Shown piece by piece: positions 10,427 to 20,609 of a stretch of DNA of 64,000 nt. This stretch comes from Eopsaltria australis. Taxonomy: Eukaryota; Chordata; Aves; Passeriformes; Petroicidae. The notes below the pieces were generated by a model. The model ran no database searches. It had not been told where the DNA came from and saw nothing but the letters and a program-made list of their open reading frames with translations. A program made the position numbers and the translations under genes. Each line of letters opens with the position of its first letter. The stretch's first letter is position 1. The stretch is from contig JAVTVJ010000369.1 of NCBI GenBank assembly GCA_034509425.1, positions 465,501 through 529,500 on the forward strand. Reading direction: 5' to 3'.

Positions 10427-12090
10427 TCTCCCCGTTTCTTGTTTTCTAAGAACGAACGAGAAATCATAGAAACAAGGACATTTTTTAAACATGAAAACAA
10501 ACAGAGCACAATTAAAATGATAACTAAAATCCAAACAAGGGTGGACAACAGTTCTGTAGCCCATGATGAAAGTCCTGTTTGTGCGAACATGGTCCGCAGC
10601 CAATCATTGCTTTCAACATGTAGATCTTGGAGCTGCTGCTGGATCCCCTGTATAGTGGCGTGGATGCTGCGCGAGTGGGATGAAAGATTGAAACAGCATA
10701 GACCTTCAAATTCCTCGCACCCGTGCCCATGGGCAAGGAGTAAGAAGTCTATAGCCGCCCTGTTCTGCAAGGTGGCTCGTCTGGTGGTGTCTCCGTCCTG
10801 AAGTAATTGGGCCAAAGCACGGGACGTCATGTTGGCGTGTTTGCCAAGCCAACATTCAAGATGACCTAATTCCCCCAGGGCCTTAGCTGCTGCTGCCCAG
10901 GGCACAAAGACAGAAGCAACCACCCTCTTTGAAAAGCTCCAATGATTAACTTCTGAATTGCAATTTTCATCCCAATGGTCAATTTCTCGTTTTTTACGTG
11001 CCGAATTGGTTTTTGTCCAATTGAGAATTTGCGTTTTGCCAGGGGCTAGGACGGTTACTTCGCCCAACGTGCAAGGCCCTCCTACCGGACGGGACGGTAT
11101 CCCGGCCCACATGCGGTCCCCGCAGATAAGAAACACTCCTGTTGGTAGGCGGAGGGGACCACCAAGTGCTCTGGCTCTCGACGGTGTAGCAGGTGTGGTA
11201 ATAGTACGTGCACACCACTTATCAAAAGTATAGATGGAACGTTTGTGAGGACTCACATTAGTTCTTTTAATGTCTCCAATTTGAGCCCGATAGGGCTCGT
11301 TCCCCGTCAGCGTGTATTGAAACTCCACGCAGAATTTGGCTTGTGCGGACCCCAGCAGTTCCAATTCTTGGGGTTCCACATCGAAATTTCTTTCGTTTAC
11401 TGCATGTTTTAGAGTCTCAAGCCAGGCATCCCATGATTTTACAGAATTGGGCCTCAGACTTGCAAGAACAGGATCTTGTTCTTGCATAGGGATACCCACC
11501 AGACAGGTTGACAGGGGGTTCTCGGCAGCATCCGTATTCAAGCAGAGATTGTCTTGTTTCAATGACTTGGCGAGCGTGACCCACACATTCTCCTTCGGTT
11601 GAGGAAGGATCCAGCCGGATGTCTCTGGCCAACGGTGAGTCATCGTCGCCAGCAGCCACAGGGACAGCAGAATTTTGGTCACACTTTCCAGCTCCATTAC
11701 TTCTGTTATCAAGGCGTACTGAAACAGGAAGGTAAGTATAAACAACTCTTTCCCAGCAAAGTTGACTTCTACCAACCCTTCCCCTCTCAGAACATTCAAC
11801 AAGGACAGGGTAAGGATAGAACATTCAGGTAAGTGTGGGGTGGGGAAAAGGGGAAAGGGGAGTAGGGCTGTGAAGGTTTTGAGCATTGTTGCTGGTGCTC
11901 TTAGCTGCTCATGGTTGGAACACAGTCTATGATGTTGCCTTCTTTCTTCTTCGCTTCCATGCGAAGCTGACGTTCTGGTTGTCCTGTGGGGTCTGTGGGT
12001 CACTCTGGAGGTATGGGCGGATTGCTCTCGCCGGGATCCACCGGGGACCTGCTGTTGTAGAAACACACCCATACCCTCTTCCCCATACAA
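10318..12090 (-). CDS. env: Provirus B Env, open, alpharetrovirus-like
   Basis: The frame is open for 590 codons. The likely start is an internal ATG at 11697-11695, which begins a signal-peptide-like stretch 'MELESVTKILLSLWLLATM' and gives about 459 residues. A furin-type site ARKKR lies near 10985-11004 and separates surface from transmembrane subunits. The TM part has an alpharetrovirus-like segment 'LQNRAAIDFLLLAHGHGC' followed by CX6CC, and then a hydrophobic anchor near the end. The C-terminal ~36 codons read through the purine tract into U3 of the LTR. It overlaps the 3' end of integrase (11927-12090). Normal expression would be from a spliced RNA. Env would mediate receptor binding and fusion. 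No inactivating lesion is visible, but function is untested. Confidence 0.85.
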   Translation of the reverse strand: MYGEEGMGVFLQQQVPGGSRREQSAHTSRVTHRPHRTTRTSASHGSEEERRQHHRLCSNHEQLRAPATMLKTFTALLPFPLFPTPHLPECSILTLSLLNVLRGEGLVEVNFAGKELFILTFLFQYALITEVMELESVTKILLSLWLLATMTHRWPETSGWILPQPKENVWVTLAKSLKQDNLCLNTDAAENPLSTCLVGIPMQEQDPVLASLRPNSVKSWDAWLETLKHAVNERNFDVEPQELELLGSAQAKFCVEFQYTLTGNEPYRAQIGDIKRTNVSPHKRSIYTFDKWCARTITTPATPSRARALGGPLRLPTGVFLICGDRMWAGIPSRPVGGPCTLGEVTVLAPGKTQILNWTKTNSARKKREIDHWDENCNSEVNHWSFSKRVVASVFVPWAAAAKALGELGHLECWLGKHANMTSRALAQLLQDGDTTRRATLQNRAAIDFLLLAHGHGCEEFEGLCCFNLSSHSRSIHATIQGIQQQLQDLHVESNDWLRTMFAQTGLSSWATELLSTLVWILVIILIVLCLFSCLKNVLVSMISRSFLENKKRGDVAVVMATSAPGSWKEGWWVKPSRGRNPPGAIPTLV

Positions 12091-13138
12091 TCAGCTCGAC
12101 TGGACCTTTAATCTGACTATTCTCCGGATCCTTGAACAGCACAAGAGGTTTTTCTGTCAATTTCATCCTGGCCGAGTTTGTGAAATGTCTAAAGACGGGG
12201 GGGGAAGGCTCCGAATCAGTACAATTTAGAAAATTTAAGGTAAACAACGCCTTACAGAGTCGCTCAATGGGCGTCTTTTCCTCTGTTCCTCCCCGCTGCT
12301 GCTGCTCAAGGATGCGTTTAATCTCCTGATGTTTTCTTTCAACTATAGCTTGGCCAGTTGGGGAATGGGGTATGCCGGTGGTATGGCTAATTCCCCATTC
12401 CTGTAAAAATTTTTTAAAACTAGCTGAAACATAACAAGGTCCATTATCAGTTTTTATAGACTTTGGCACTCCTAAAACAGAAAATGCCATTAGAAAATGT
12501 TTTTTAACGTCTCTTGCCTTTTCTCCGGTGTGAACCGACGCAAAGGTGGCACCAGAAAATGTGTCAGTTGATACATGAATATATTTAAGACGACCAAAAG
12601 GTGCATAATGGGTTATGTCTGCTTGCCATACCTCGTTAGAATGGAGACCTCGGGGATTGACCCCAGCGTTAAAGGCAGGAATCTGATGTTTCTGACAGGA
12701 CGGACATGTTGCCACTATGGCCCTAGCCTGCTCCGAGGACAGGTTAAACATCCTACGGAGGGCAGGGGCATTTTGATGGTAGAATTGGTGGCTCAAACGT
12801 GCCTGTGCCACAACGTCAGGAACTGAACAATTGTGCACAGACATCGCTAATGCATCAGCTCTCTGATTACCTTCTGCGATGTAACCGGGTAGGTTGGTGT
12901 GTGACCTTGTGTGCATTACAAAGAAGGGATGCTTGCGGTGGGAAAGGAGCTGTAACAAAGATGCAAGCAACCCAAAAAGTCTTTGATGACTCACCTCTTT
13001 CAATAGAGAATGTTCAATCCTGGAAACAATCCCCGCTACATAGGCCGAATCTGTCACCAAATTTATCGGTTGCTCCTGGAACCGCTCGAATGCCCTTAAC
13101 AACGGCGGATAACTCAGCAATTTGAGGAGAACCCTCAA
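11927..13138 (-). pseudogene. pol: Provirus B pol, 3' part: RNase H end and integrase
   Basis: This 403-codon frame continues RNase H ('VTDSAYVAGIV', then 'GNQRADALA') into integrase. The zinc-binding HHCC is H-F-Y-H with CPSC, the catalytic core has 'WQADITHY', 'TDNGPCY' and 'GQAIVERKHQ' (D, D, E), and the C-terminus has 'PRWIPARAIRPY'. A single extra T near 13095, absent in F, takes it out of frame with the upstream RT, so the polyprotein is broken in RNase H. Integrase itself looks intact. Confidence 0.85.
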
Positions 13139-14606
13139 CCACCAGAATTTCCTCTTCCCACTCGAGGGTCTCTGGATTTTCCCACGTCAGCACAGCCTTG
13201 TGGGAGGACCCAGAGCCGTCTGTGAAAATGGTTAGGGCATCAGGAATTGGAGTTTTACTTTGAACAAATTCTGGGGCCAAATGAAATTCCGAATTAAAAA
13301 GATGGTGTTTTAGCTTTTGGTGCCCAATTTGACCGGAGAAGTTTTCCAGAGCTAATTGGAGATGTTCACTCTCCTGGAAGACAGACTCAAATTGATCTCT
13401 CTTCCAGGGGGTTTGGATGCACGCAAAATCACAGCCAGCCAGGGTACGGAGACGCTGGCGAGCTTTGATTATAAGCTCGGCCACCAACTCTTGTGGCGTC
13501 GTGATTGTTTTGGATGGCGTATTAGGTAGGAATATCCACTCCACTATCAGGAGGGGATCCCTCACCTGCTCATCCCATTGAAATATTAACCCATGGTACT
13601 TCGGGTTCTTCCCTAGAATGGTGAAACGGAAGGGAAGAACCGGGTTAATTCTATGTGTCCGTTTTGTGTGTAGTGCTGCTAGTACTTTACCAACTGCCCC
13701 TCTCGCCTCCGTGGTGAATTGAATGGGTGCATCCAGGGCACGGCCTCCCCGCAGGAGTTGAAACAAAGGCTGCAAGTCTGTGTTCTTCAGTCCTAGGAAG
13801 GGTCGCAGCCAATTGATAGATCCACACAACTGATGCAACTCACGAAGCGTGGCAGGCTCTTCAGGAAGTTTCATCAGTTGAGGCTCAATGAAGGTGCTGG
13901 TAATACGTGACCCCAAATAATTCCAAGGTGACGTGGACTGTATTTTCTTAGGATTCACCTTCATACCGACGTTCTCGATGGCCTGGAGAACTGCAGTCAG
14001 GGCTGGTTGTAGCTGTTCTTGCGAAGGTGCGCAGACGAGTATGTCGTCCATGTAGTGCAGGATACGGACAGCTGGAAATGCCTTTCGTACCGGAGAGAGG
14101 ACCCCGGAGACGTACCATTGGCAAAGGGAGGGGGAATTTCTCATTCCCTGGGGGAGGACGAGCCAATGGTAGCGTCGCACAGGTTCCTCCTGATTGATTG
14201 CAGGTACTGTGAAGGCAAACCTGGGAGCATCTGCAGGATGCAGAGGGATACTAAAGAAACAGTCTTTAATGTCTATTATGGTGACGGGCCACCCCCTTGG
14301 CAACATTGCTGGTGATGGGAGTCCAGGCTGCAGGGGGCCCATCTCCTCTATCACCGCATTAATGGCACGAAGGTCGTGCAGTAGCCTGTAACTGTCAGAT
14401 TTGGGCTTTTTTATTACAAATATCGGAGAGTTCCACGGGCTGTGGGATGGTGTAATGCGACCTAGTCTCAGCTGTTCGTTGACCAGTTCGTGGAGCGCGC
14501 TTAACTTATCACCTCGTAGGGGCCACTGCTCAATTCGGATGGGTTTATCAGAGAGCCACTTAATGGGTGGAACTTGTGGTCCAGCGCGCTTTGAGGTGGC
14601 CCCCAC
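13014..14606 (-). pseudogene. pol: Provirus B pol, 5' part: reverse transcriptase and RNase H
   Basis: This 530-codon frame contains '[10 protein letters not shown]', 'LLHDLRAIN', '[13 protein letters not shown]', 'LVLPQGM' and the active site 'YMDDILV', then connection and RNase H starting 'IFTDGSGSS'. It is a class II RT with YMDD and clear similarity to D and F. It terminates abnormally about 38 codons after the one-base insertion near 13095. It would normally be reached from pro by a -1 shift at 14615-14609. Confidence 0.85.
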
Positions 14607-14608
14607 TA

Positions 14609-14615
14609 AAAATCC
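14609..14615 (-). promoter_or_regulatory. Probable pro-pol -1 frameshift heptamer, GGATTTT (provirus B)
   Basis: The heptamer G-GAT-TTT immediately precedes the pro stop TAG, as in F at 54504-54498. It resembles betaretroviral pro-pol shift sites. In B the upstream one-base deletion puts it out of the pro frame. Confidence 0.6.
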
Positions 14616-15395
14616 TGAGGCGGAGGAATCTCAATCCTCGCACCCCATGGTCTAGCAGGTCTCTGCCCCACAGTGTAAAACCCGAGGAAACTATGAATGG
14701 CCTCACGGTCCCTACATGTCCATCGGGACCCTCGATAAGAATGTCCGATTTTGCCCTTTTAGCAGACACTGTTCCCCCGACTCCCTTTAGGGATTCGTTC
14801 AAGTCTTTGGTGCCCCAGTCAGATGGCCACTCTGTGTCAGCGATGATAGTAACATCAGATCCCGTATCTATCATTCCTGCCCTGGTGACAGAACTCTGGC
14901 CATTAATAAGCTTACAGTCAGTGAATGGTTTGTCTGTACCAACTACTTGGGTCCACCATACAAACGGAGTTTGTGTGTCCCTAGGGATGTTCTCGGGTAA
15001 AATCAGTGCTTGGCCTAGCCAAGTCCCTTTAGGCAAAAACCAGGGTGTGGTATTTAACATGATGGTGACACCGATAGGTTTTTTAGGTTGATAAAGTTTC
15101 ACCTCCGGGATCACAAAAAGTCCTGGGGGACCTCTTATAGAATCTCCCACTATAAGTAATGTGCACGGGTGGTGTGGTGCATTTATCAGTTCCACAGCAA
15201 CGTGGTGAGGTGTAGTGTCCGTGAGATGTAAAACGAACGAGCTCACCACATCCAGGCGATTGGAGTCACTCGGCGAGGGCTCTGCAGAGTGCCGCGTTGT
15301 CGAATGTGGACGCGCCGGCTGTTGAAGTCTCGTGAGTTCTCTGTAGGTTGGTGAAGTCGATGTCGTGGACTCCCCAGGTGCAGCGTTTAACTTAT

Positions 15396-17491
15396 TTATT
15401 GCGGAGCGCGGCACTGACCCGCCCTCCCCTTCCCGTTTCCCGAGGAGTGGCAACAGGAACACGGCGTGGGTTGGGCTGTCACGTTGTTTTGATGAGAGGC
15501 GGGACCTGCCGGTAACTCGGGATTCACAGAGTTAGTGCAGTTAAAATGTCTTTTGCGAGGGAGTCTACAGTCTTTGATAAAATGACCCAACTTCCCACAG
15601 TTATAACAACGTTTTTCAGCTGGCGCTGCTGTGACGCCATAGGAATGCGCGGGTTTGGGTTTTACTTTCGCCAAGTCAGGGGTCTCTGGCTTTGGCAGCC
15701 TCACTTGGGAGCAGCGCTCAGTAATAAGCTCGATGGTGGGCGGAGGCTCCCAAGGCATCAGCTCAATGACCCTACGGCACTCCTCGTTAGAGTTCTCCCT
15801 AACAAGTTCTACTAGCATCTCTTTTTGCACGACTGGGTTGGTAACTGCACGCGCCACGGACTCCCGAAGTCTATTTACAAAGGTAACAAACCTCTCTTGG
15901 GGACCCTGCTTTATGGCGGTATAACCCTGAGCAGGGTCACCGTCAGCGGCTAAACTAAACAGCACCGATCGCGCTGCCCGCTGTATGTCTTTAAGGACTT
16001 CAGCCGGAATGTTTTTGGCTTGCTCCCCGGGTTCCGAAAACGCTCCCTCCCCACTAAGGTGTTCCATAGTGAGGGAGGCTTTGGCGGGGTCACCGCGATA
16101 GGTGGCAAGTAACTTTTGCAGCTCCCTGTGCCACCTGCTTTCCCAAACCCAGAAATCCGGTTCGATTAAAAGGCTCGACATCAGGAGTTTTAAATCGTGT
16201 GGCACCAACAACGATGCTTCAAACGTGGAGTTTATCAACCCCTTGAAATAGGGAGACGCGCGCCCAAACTCCTGACTCGCTTTGCAAATATCCTTAATTA
16301 CTCCTTGCTGTATGGGTTCCCACCGCGCGGTGTTACGCTGCCGGTTGTACGTCACCGGTGCCGCAAAGGGCACGGCTACCGGCAACTGCGATGGGGGAGA
16401 GGCCCCGGTGGTATAGACCTCGGAGGCCCGGGTGGGATAGGCCTCATCCCTTCCCGCTTCCGGGGTAGGACCGTGGGAACCGGAAGGTAGACCGTGGGAA
16501 ACCGGAACGGGTACAGCGTAGGTAAACAAGGGGGCGGGCACGCCAACGGGAGGGGCGGGGTTCCCGGCAGGGGCGGGTCTGGGCGGGATTGGAGGCGGGA
16601 CTGGGGTGGGAGTTACAGGGTAAGGGGTGGGGCGATCGAGGGGGCGGGGAACTTCGTGGGCGGGAGGAAGGAGGGGCCCCGACGCAGTGACATCATCGGC
16701 CGCAGGGGGTGTGACCGACGTGTAACTCGACGCGGGGGTGGGGGCTAGGGAGGCGGGGGCGGGGTAGAAGGGATTCACGTCACTCCGGTTCGCGCGCGCG
16801 CCAAAGTCCAAACCGCTGCCGCATTGCGGCAAAAGTCCCGATCCGCCATCTTGCAATGGCGCAGCAAAATTTCTCCCGACGCCATTTTGTGGCGTTCCCT
16901 TAAATTCAAAACTACTATAACTCGGAGGGGGAATCCGCGCAACGGGCGCAACTGGGGACGGCGAACTGGGGTAAATTGTGAGGAATGGGTCCACCCTGAG
17001 CTGGCCAGACTCAGGGTAGAAAGGGTTGGTGACTGCCGTGCTTCGGTGGAGACTTCCATCGTCTCCGATTTCAACCCGCTTGCTTTCGCGAGACGGGCGT
17101 ACCGGCGCATGGTCAGCCACCGGGATAGAGGGGGGCGGAATGAGGGGTTCAGGAACACGATCAGGGGTAGGGGAACTAACGTCAACCGCACTCGAACCCT
17201 CCCCAAACTCATTAACTAAAACATTATAAATTAAAGTCTGCAACCCAAAAAACCGTTTAACTGAAAAATCTCCCCCCTCAAATCTATCGGTTAATTTTTC
17301 CCCGACGTCATCCCAAAACGAAAGCGTAAAAACCGACTTAGGATGAACGAAAGGAATGTTCCCAAGTACCCATTTCAAAAACTTTTTAGTAACTTTTTAT
17401 CAAAACTTTCCCCCGAATCAACCAAACGGTATTTTAAACTATAATACAAAAAACTTAGCTCCTTCTCCCTCTTGCTTTGATGGTTGCCCAT
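15396..17491 (-). pseudogene. gag: Provirus B gag, frameshifted near its start
   Basis: ATG at 17491-17489 opens a myristoylation-type start 'MGNHQSK'. A one-base deletion near 17390 relative to F breaks the frame after about 35 codons, and the remaining 660 codons are open to 15396. Order: matrix, a long Pro-rich region (about 16440-17000), capsid starting 'PVTYNRQ', the homology region 'KQGPQERFVTFVNRL', and one knuckle 'CYNCGKLGHFIKDC'. It would be the structural polyprotein for core and RNA packaging. The gag end overlaps pro, with a slippery heptamer at 15441-15435. Confidence 0.87.
15435..15441 (-). promoter_or_regulatory. Probable gag-pro -1 frameshift heptamer, GGGAAAC (provirus B)
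   Basis: Codons TCG GGA AAC in the gag frame form the canonical heptamer G-GGA-AAC, and the -1 frame from here is the pro frame. The same site is conserved in F at 55331-55325. Confidence 0.75.
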
Positions 17492-17843
17492 CCTATAACA
17501 AGAGAGGTTAATTCCCCACTCTCTAAAATAAAGTAGAAAACGTGGCGGTTAACTCACCCGGAGGGACACTCGACCTCCGCGGCGACCTGCAGGGGTTTTT
17601 TTTTCAACGTCCGAGGCTTCTGCTCCTCGCGACGACCGCCAAAGTAAATCCACAAACGAGAGATGTGAGGTGCCTTGATGAGCTCGGTTTCACCTCGATG
17701 CCTCAGTCCGTCGAGGTCGAGGGAGTCGCCGGCTTTTCTACGAGTCCGTACCTCCACAAGAGGGTTCAGGACACGTAGCAAGGAGCGCTCCAACAGGGTC
17801 TTCTCGGTATAAAGAGAGTCCTCTTCTGAAGCTACTTGCGTAG

Positions 17844-17861
17844 CAGCAGCGTTGGGCGCCA
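17844..17861 (-). promoter_or_regulatory. Provirus B primer binding site, Lys-type
   Basis: The minus strand reads TGGCGCCCAACG, two bases after the LTR end, matching the start of a tRNA-Lys(1,2)-type primer site. The remaining bases diverge. Confidence 0.7.
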
Positions 17862-17863
17862 CT

Positions 17864-18472
17864 TATTAAAAATAATAAGTGTACCTCGTGGCTTCGCGGC
17901 CTCGTGGTCACCTGCTGGATGGTTGCCTCAGCCGCCCGGGCGCCACCAGGGCTAAGGTTTCCCTGCCCACAGCAACGCTAATCCCAAGTGCTGAGGTTTC
18001 GGTGTTCGCAAGCGTGGGTTCTTGCTACCAGTAGCTGCGAAATCAAGACAATAAGGAGCGGCGACTATGCTGGGCAACAGGAACGTTTATTGATCCTCGT
18101 CCCAAGCACAATGGCGCCGGACAAGGCTGTGCAGGGACGGATAAACAACTCAGGCAACCAATCACGGCAGAGCAAGGGGGAGGAGTTGGGGCGGGGAGAG
18201 GAATCACAAACCAACCGGGAGTAAGGGAGGGAGGGAAAACGGTTCAGGGACCAATCCGAGAAGCACCTGCACGGAGCTTTCCAGAAACAGGGGAGGATAC
18301 AAAACTTGACAGACAACACAACTAACAAATTATCGAACAGAGGCGTAACCTAGACTAAATGGACTAAACCAAGGTTGGGATGGCTCCCGGGGGATTCCTT
18401 CCACGAGATGGTTTCACCCACCACCCTTCCTTCCAGGAGCCCGGGGCCGACGTTGCCATGACAACTGCAACA
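17864..18472 (-). repeat. Provirus B 5' LTR
   Basis: This 609-bp LTR has the same ends as 9819-10426. It differs from that LTR by one extra C in 'gaaaacggttc' and two substitutions in 'attatcgaac'. It is followed by ATGGTT and then the rest of the A LTR. Confidence 0.92.
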
Positions 18473-18969
18473 ATGGTTTTACACTATAAAAGATACACGA
18501 GCTAACACTGGGGCAGAAGTCTCTCACACCCTAAAGTGTTTGAAGCTTCTCCCCGAAGTTTGGACGCAGGCTTTGTGGTTACTTCCCCGGGGATTGAGAG
18601 AAAGGATCTTGGTGTGCTGCACCAGCAATTGGATGGTAAGATACATTGAATCCTAAGCTTGTACTATTTCTTCGCTAGCTGTAACTGGAAAAGGTACTAT
18701 TCTCGTGCACTGTAAGTTATTTACTTGTAATCTTTCTTTTTGTTTTATTCCTGTGCAGTACTGGTTTGCTTTCAAGTCTTATATCTGATAGTTTTCTTGT
18801 CTATTAATAGATGTTTCATTCTATAATAGACAGAATCAGTCATTATTAAAAGAACTTATACAGGAGAGTGGGTTTTGGGGTGCTGGTTACCTCAATAAGG
18901 TTACTACCTACTGCCAAGGCCTGGGCAGGAGGCAAGGGCCAATTTTAACTCCCACATCCATTTGTGACA
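18473..18969 (+). repeat. Provirus A 5' LTR, copy 3, right part
   Basis: This continues the LTR interrupted at 9818. It is the same sequence as 4975-5471 and ends GTGACA, with the TATA-like 'actataaaag' at 18482-18491. Confidence 0.9.
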
Positions 18970-18994
18970 ATTTTGGCATAGTCGAGGCAGGATA

Positions 18995-19423
18995 ATGGCT
19001 TATGATTCAAAACTTCAGTCTAAAGACTTAGCAGACTATTTACGGAAGCACAGTGTCCACATAGAAACTGGTGACCCGTGGCCAGCGGATAACTGGTTTC
19101 AATGGAGTAATATAAAGGAAAAAATCAATAAAAAGTGGGGTTCACTAAAAGATGCAAAAGGAAAGGGAATTATCTTTCATGCCCTTGCACTATGTTTAAA
19201 CTCTGCTTGGAAATGGAGAGAAGAAATGATAAAAGAAAATGATAAATTGGTGAATGAAATACAAAAATTAAAATTGGCAAAATTATCCCTACAATGTCAA
19301 TATAACCAAGTAAAACAACTATTAAAAGAATCTAAAGAAAATGCAGAAGCATTAGAGGAAAAATTAGAATTGACATTGTTACATGCTCCCAAACCTGTGG
19401 ATGTTAAAAAGGTTAAAAATTAA
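18995..19423 (+). pseudogene. gag: Provirus A gag, N-terminal frame (copy 3)
   Basis: This duplicates 5497-5925 with no coding difference that I noticed: ATG at 18995, a coiled-coil C-terminal half, and a premature TAA at 19421-19423. This copy is the one contiguous with A pro-pol, so it represents the original gene. Confidence 0.78.
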
Positions 19424-20517
19424 TAACATCACCTGAAGATTGGAATGGTGATATCTGGGAAAGCTCTGATGAAAATGATAATGAAAGCATTAATTTGGAT
19501 TCTGATGATAGCACGGAACTTCTTTCTCTCAAAGAGGAAGAAGATTCAGAATTCAAAATGAAACCCATAATAAAAACTGAGGTTTCTGAAGGACCCCAGG
19601 GTGGTCAGAGGCAAAATGTAACCAAAACCTCCCCATGGGATCCTCTGCAAATGGCAAACCTCCGAGAAAAATACAAAAGACAAACAGGGGAAACTGAAAC
19701 AGAATACCTGTGGCAAGTTTGTTTCTCGGGGGGAGATGATGTATTATTAGATGGAGCAGAAAGCTATGGTTTCTGGGGCGCAGGCGTATTTTTACACCAT
19801 GGACTGCTGCCCCCCAATGAACCCCACTCTATTACCAGCAGAGTTGCCTACTGGGCAGGTGGAATAAATAGCATGGAAAGGGGAGAATCAGCCTTAATTC
19901 CTATGCACTCAGTAGATGAAGTAAATATCGCAGTAACAAAAGCTGCCTGCATACAGGCTATGCACGACTGTGCAAACAGAGACATTCCAATCTCTGCAGA
20001 GGTAGATCCTGAAAGAATGAGACCCCTCATTAGAGGAGCCCCATCTGTATTGAAGAATTTTTTAGTGGGGAAACGAAATGAGATCAGAAACTACATAGCC
20101 TATAACGGAGCCTTACGCAATCCACAAGCTCCATGGAGACCGATCCCAACCTGGGCGGATCTCTCTCAAGAAATAGCAACCCATGCAAAAGAAATAGGCT
20201 GGGACATAGAAGAAAAGGGTCCAAACACCGAAGTGTGGAAAGTCCACGAACGACGGGTGAGAGCTGTTAAACGTAACACATCCGAGAAAAAGGAAAACAC
20301 TAGCCAAATTAATTCCCACAGAGGAAAAAGGAATGAGTTGTGGAGGACTGCTATAGCCCTGGGAATACCCAGATCTGCCTTAAAAAAGCAATTTAAAACT
20401 GTGATAGCAGAGTTAATCCAAGCTATGGAAAAGGCAAAGGGAAAAACGGCAGACAACACAAACACGTCACAGGAAAAAAGGATCGGTCCCAATCCTTTTG
20501 CAACACAGGAAAACTGA
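19417..20517 (+). pseudogene. gag: Provirus A gag, capsid-containing frame (copy 3)
   Basis: This is the same frame as 5919-7019, with two substitutions relative to copies 1 and 2 near its 3' end. One makes 'KKQF' where the others read 'KKQS'. It ends TGA TAG at 20515-20520. The pro region begins about 90 bases further on in a different frame. Confidence 0.75.
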
Positions 20518-20609
20518 TAGGCGCTGAGAAGCCATTAGGGCAGCTATCTCAGCGCATACCTGCATATCAATACATCTCTAACGAGGTTAGCCCTTATATA
20601 TATTTACCA

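Larger units (their letters stand above)
14560..15462 (-). pseudogene. pro: Provirus B pro: dUTPase-like domain and aspartic protease
   Basis: The frame is entered by a -1 shift from gag at GGGAAAC (15441-15435). The first half has dUTPase-like motifs 'RLDVVSS', '[18 protein letters not shown]' and '[11 protein letters not shown]', but no recognisable central uridine-binding motif. The second half is a retropepsin with 'GMIDTGSDVTII' and 'LWGRDLL'. A missing base near 14656, present in F, shifts the last codons so the protein ends in unrelated residues and the normal pol entry is in a different register. Confidence 0.8.
9819..18472 (-). mobile_element. Provirus B, young betaretrovirus-like provirus with alpharetrovirus-like env
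   Basis: This is an 8654-bp minus-strand provirus flanked by the 6-bp duplication ATGGTT (9813-9818 and 18473-18478); copy 2 has the empty site at 4975-4980. The order from right to left is LTR, Lys-type primer site, gag, pro, pol, env, LTR. The two LTRs differ by only two substitutions and one indel in about 609 bp, the lowest divergence of any pair here. It has frameshifts in gag (near 17390), at the end of pro (near 14656) and in pol (near 13095), while env is open. F (52347-58365) belongs to the same family. Confidence 0.93.

Noticed and set aside
17554..17862. A leader frame of about 100 codons between primer site and gag in B, also open in F (57417-57755)
   Set aside because: It needs a GTG start inside the primer site and has no recognisable domain. 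Openness in two close relatives is weak evidence.
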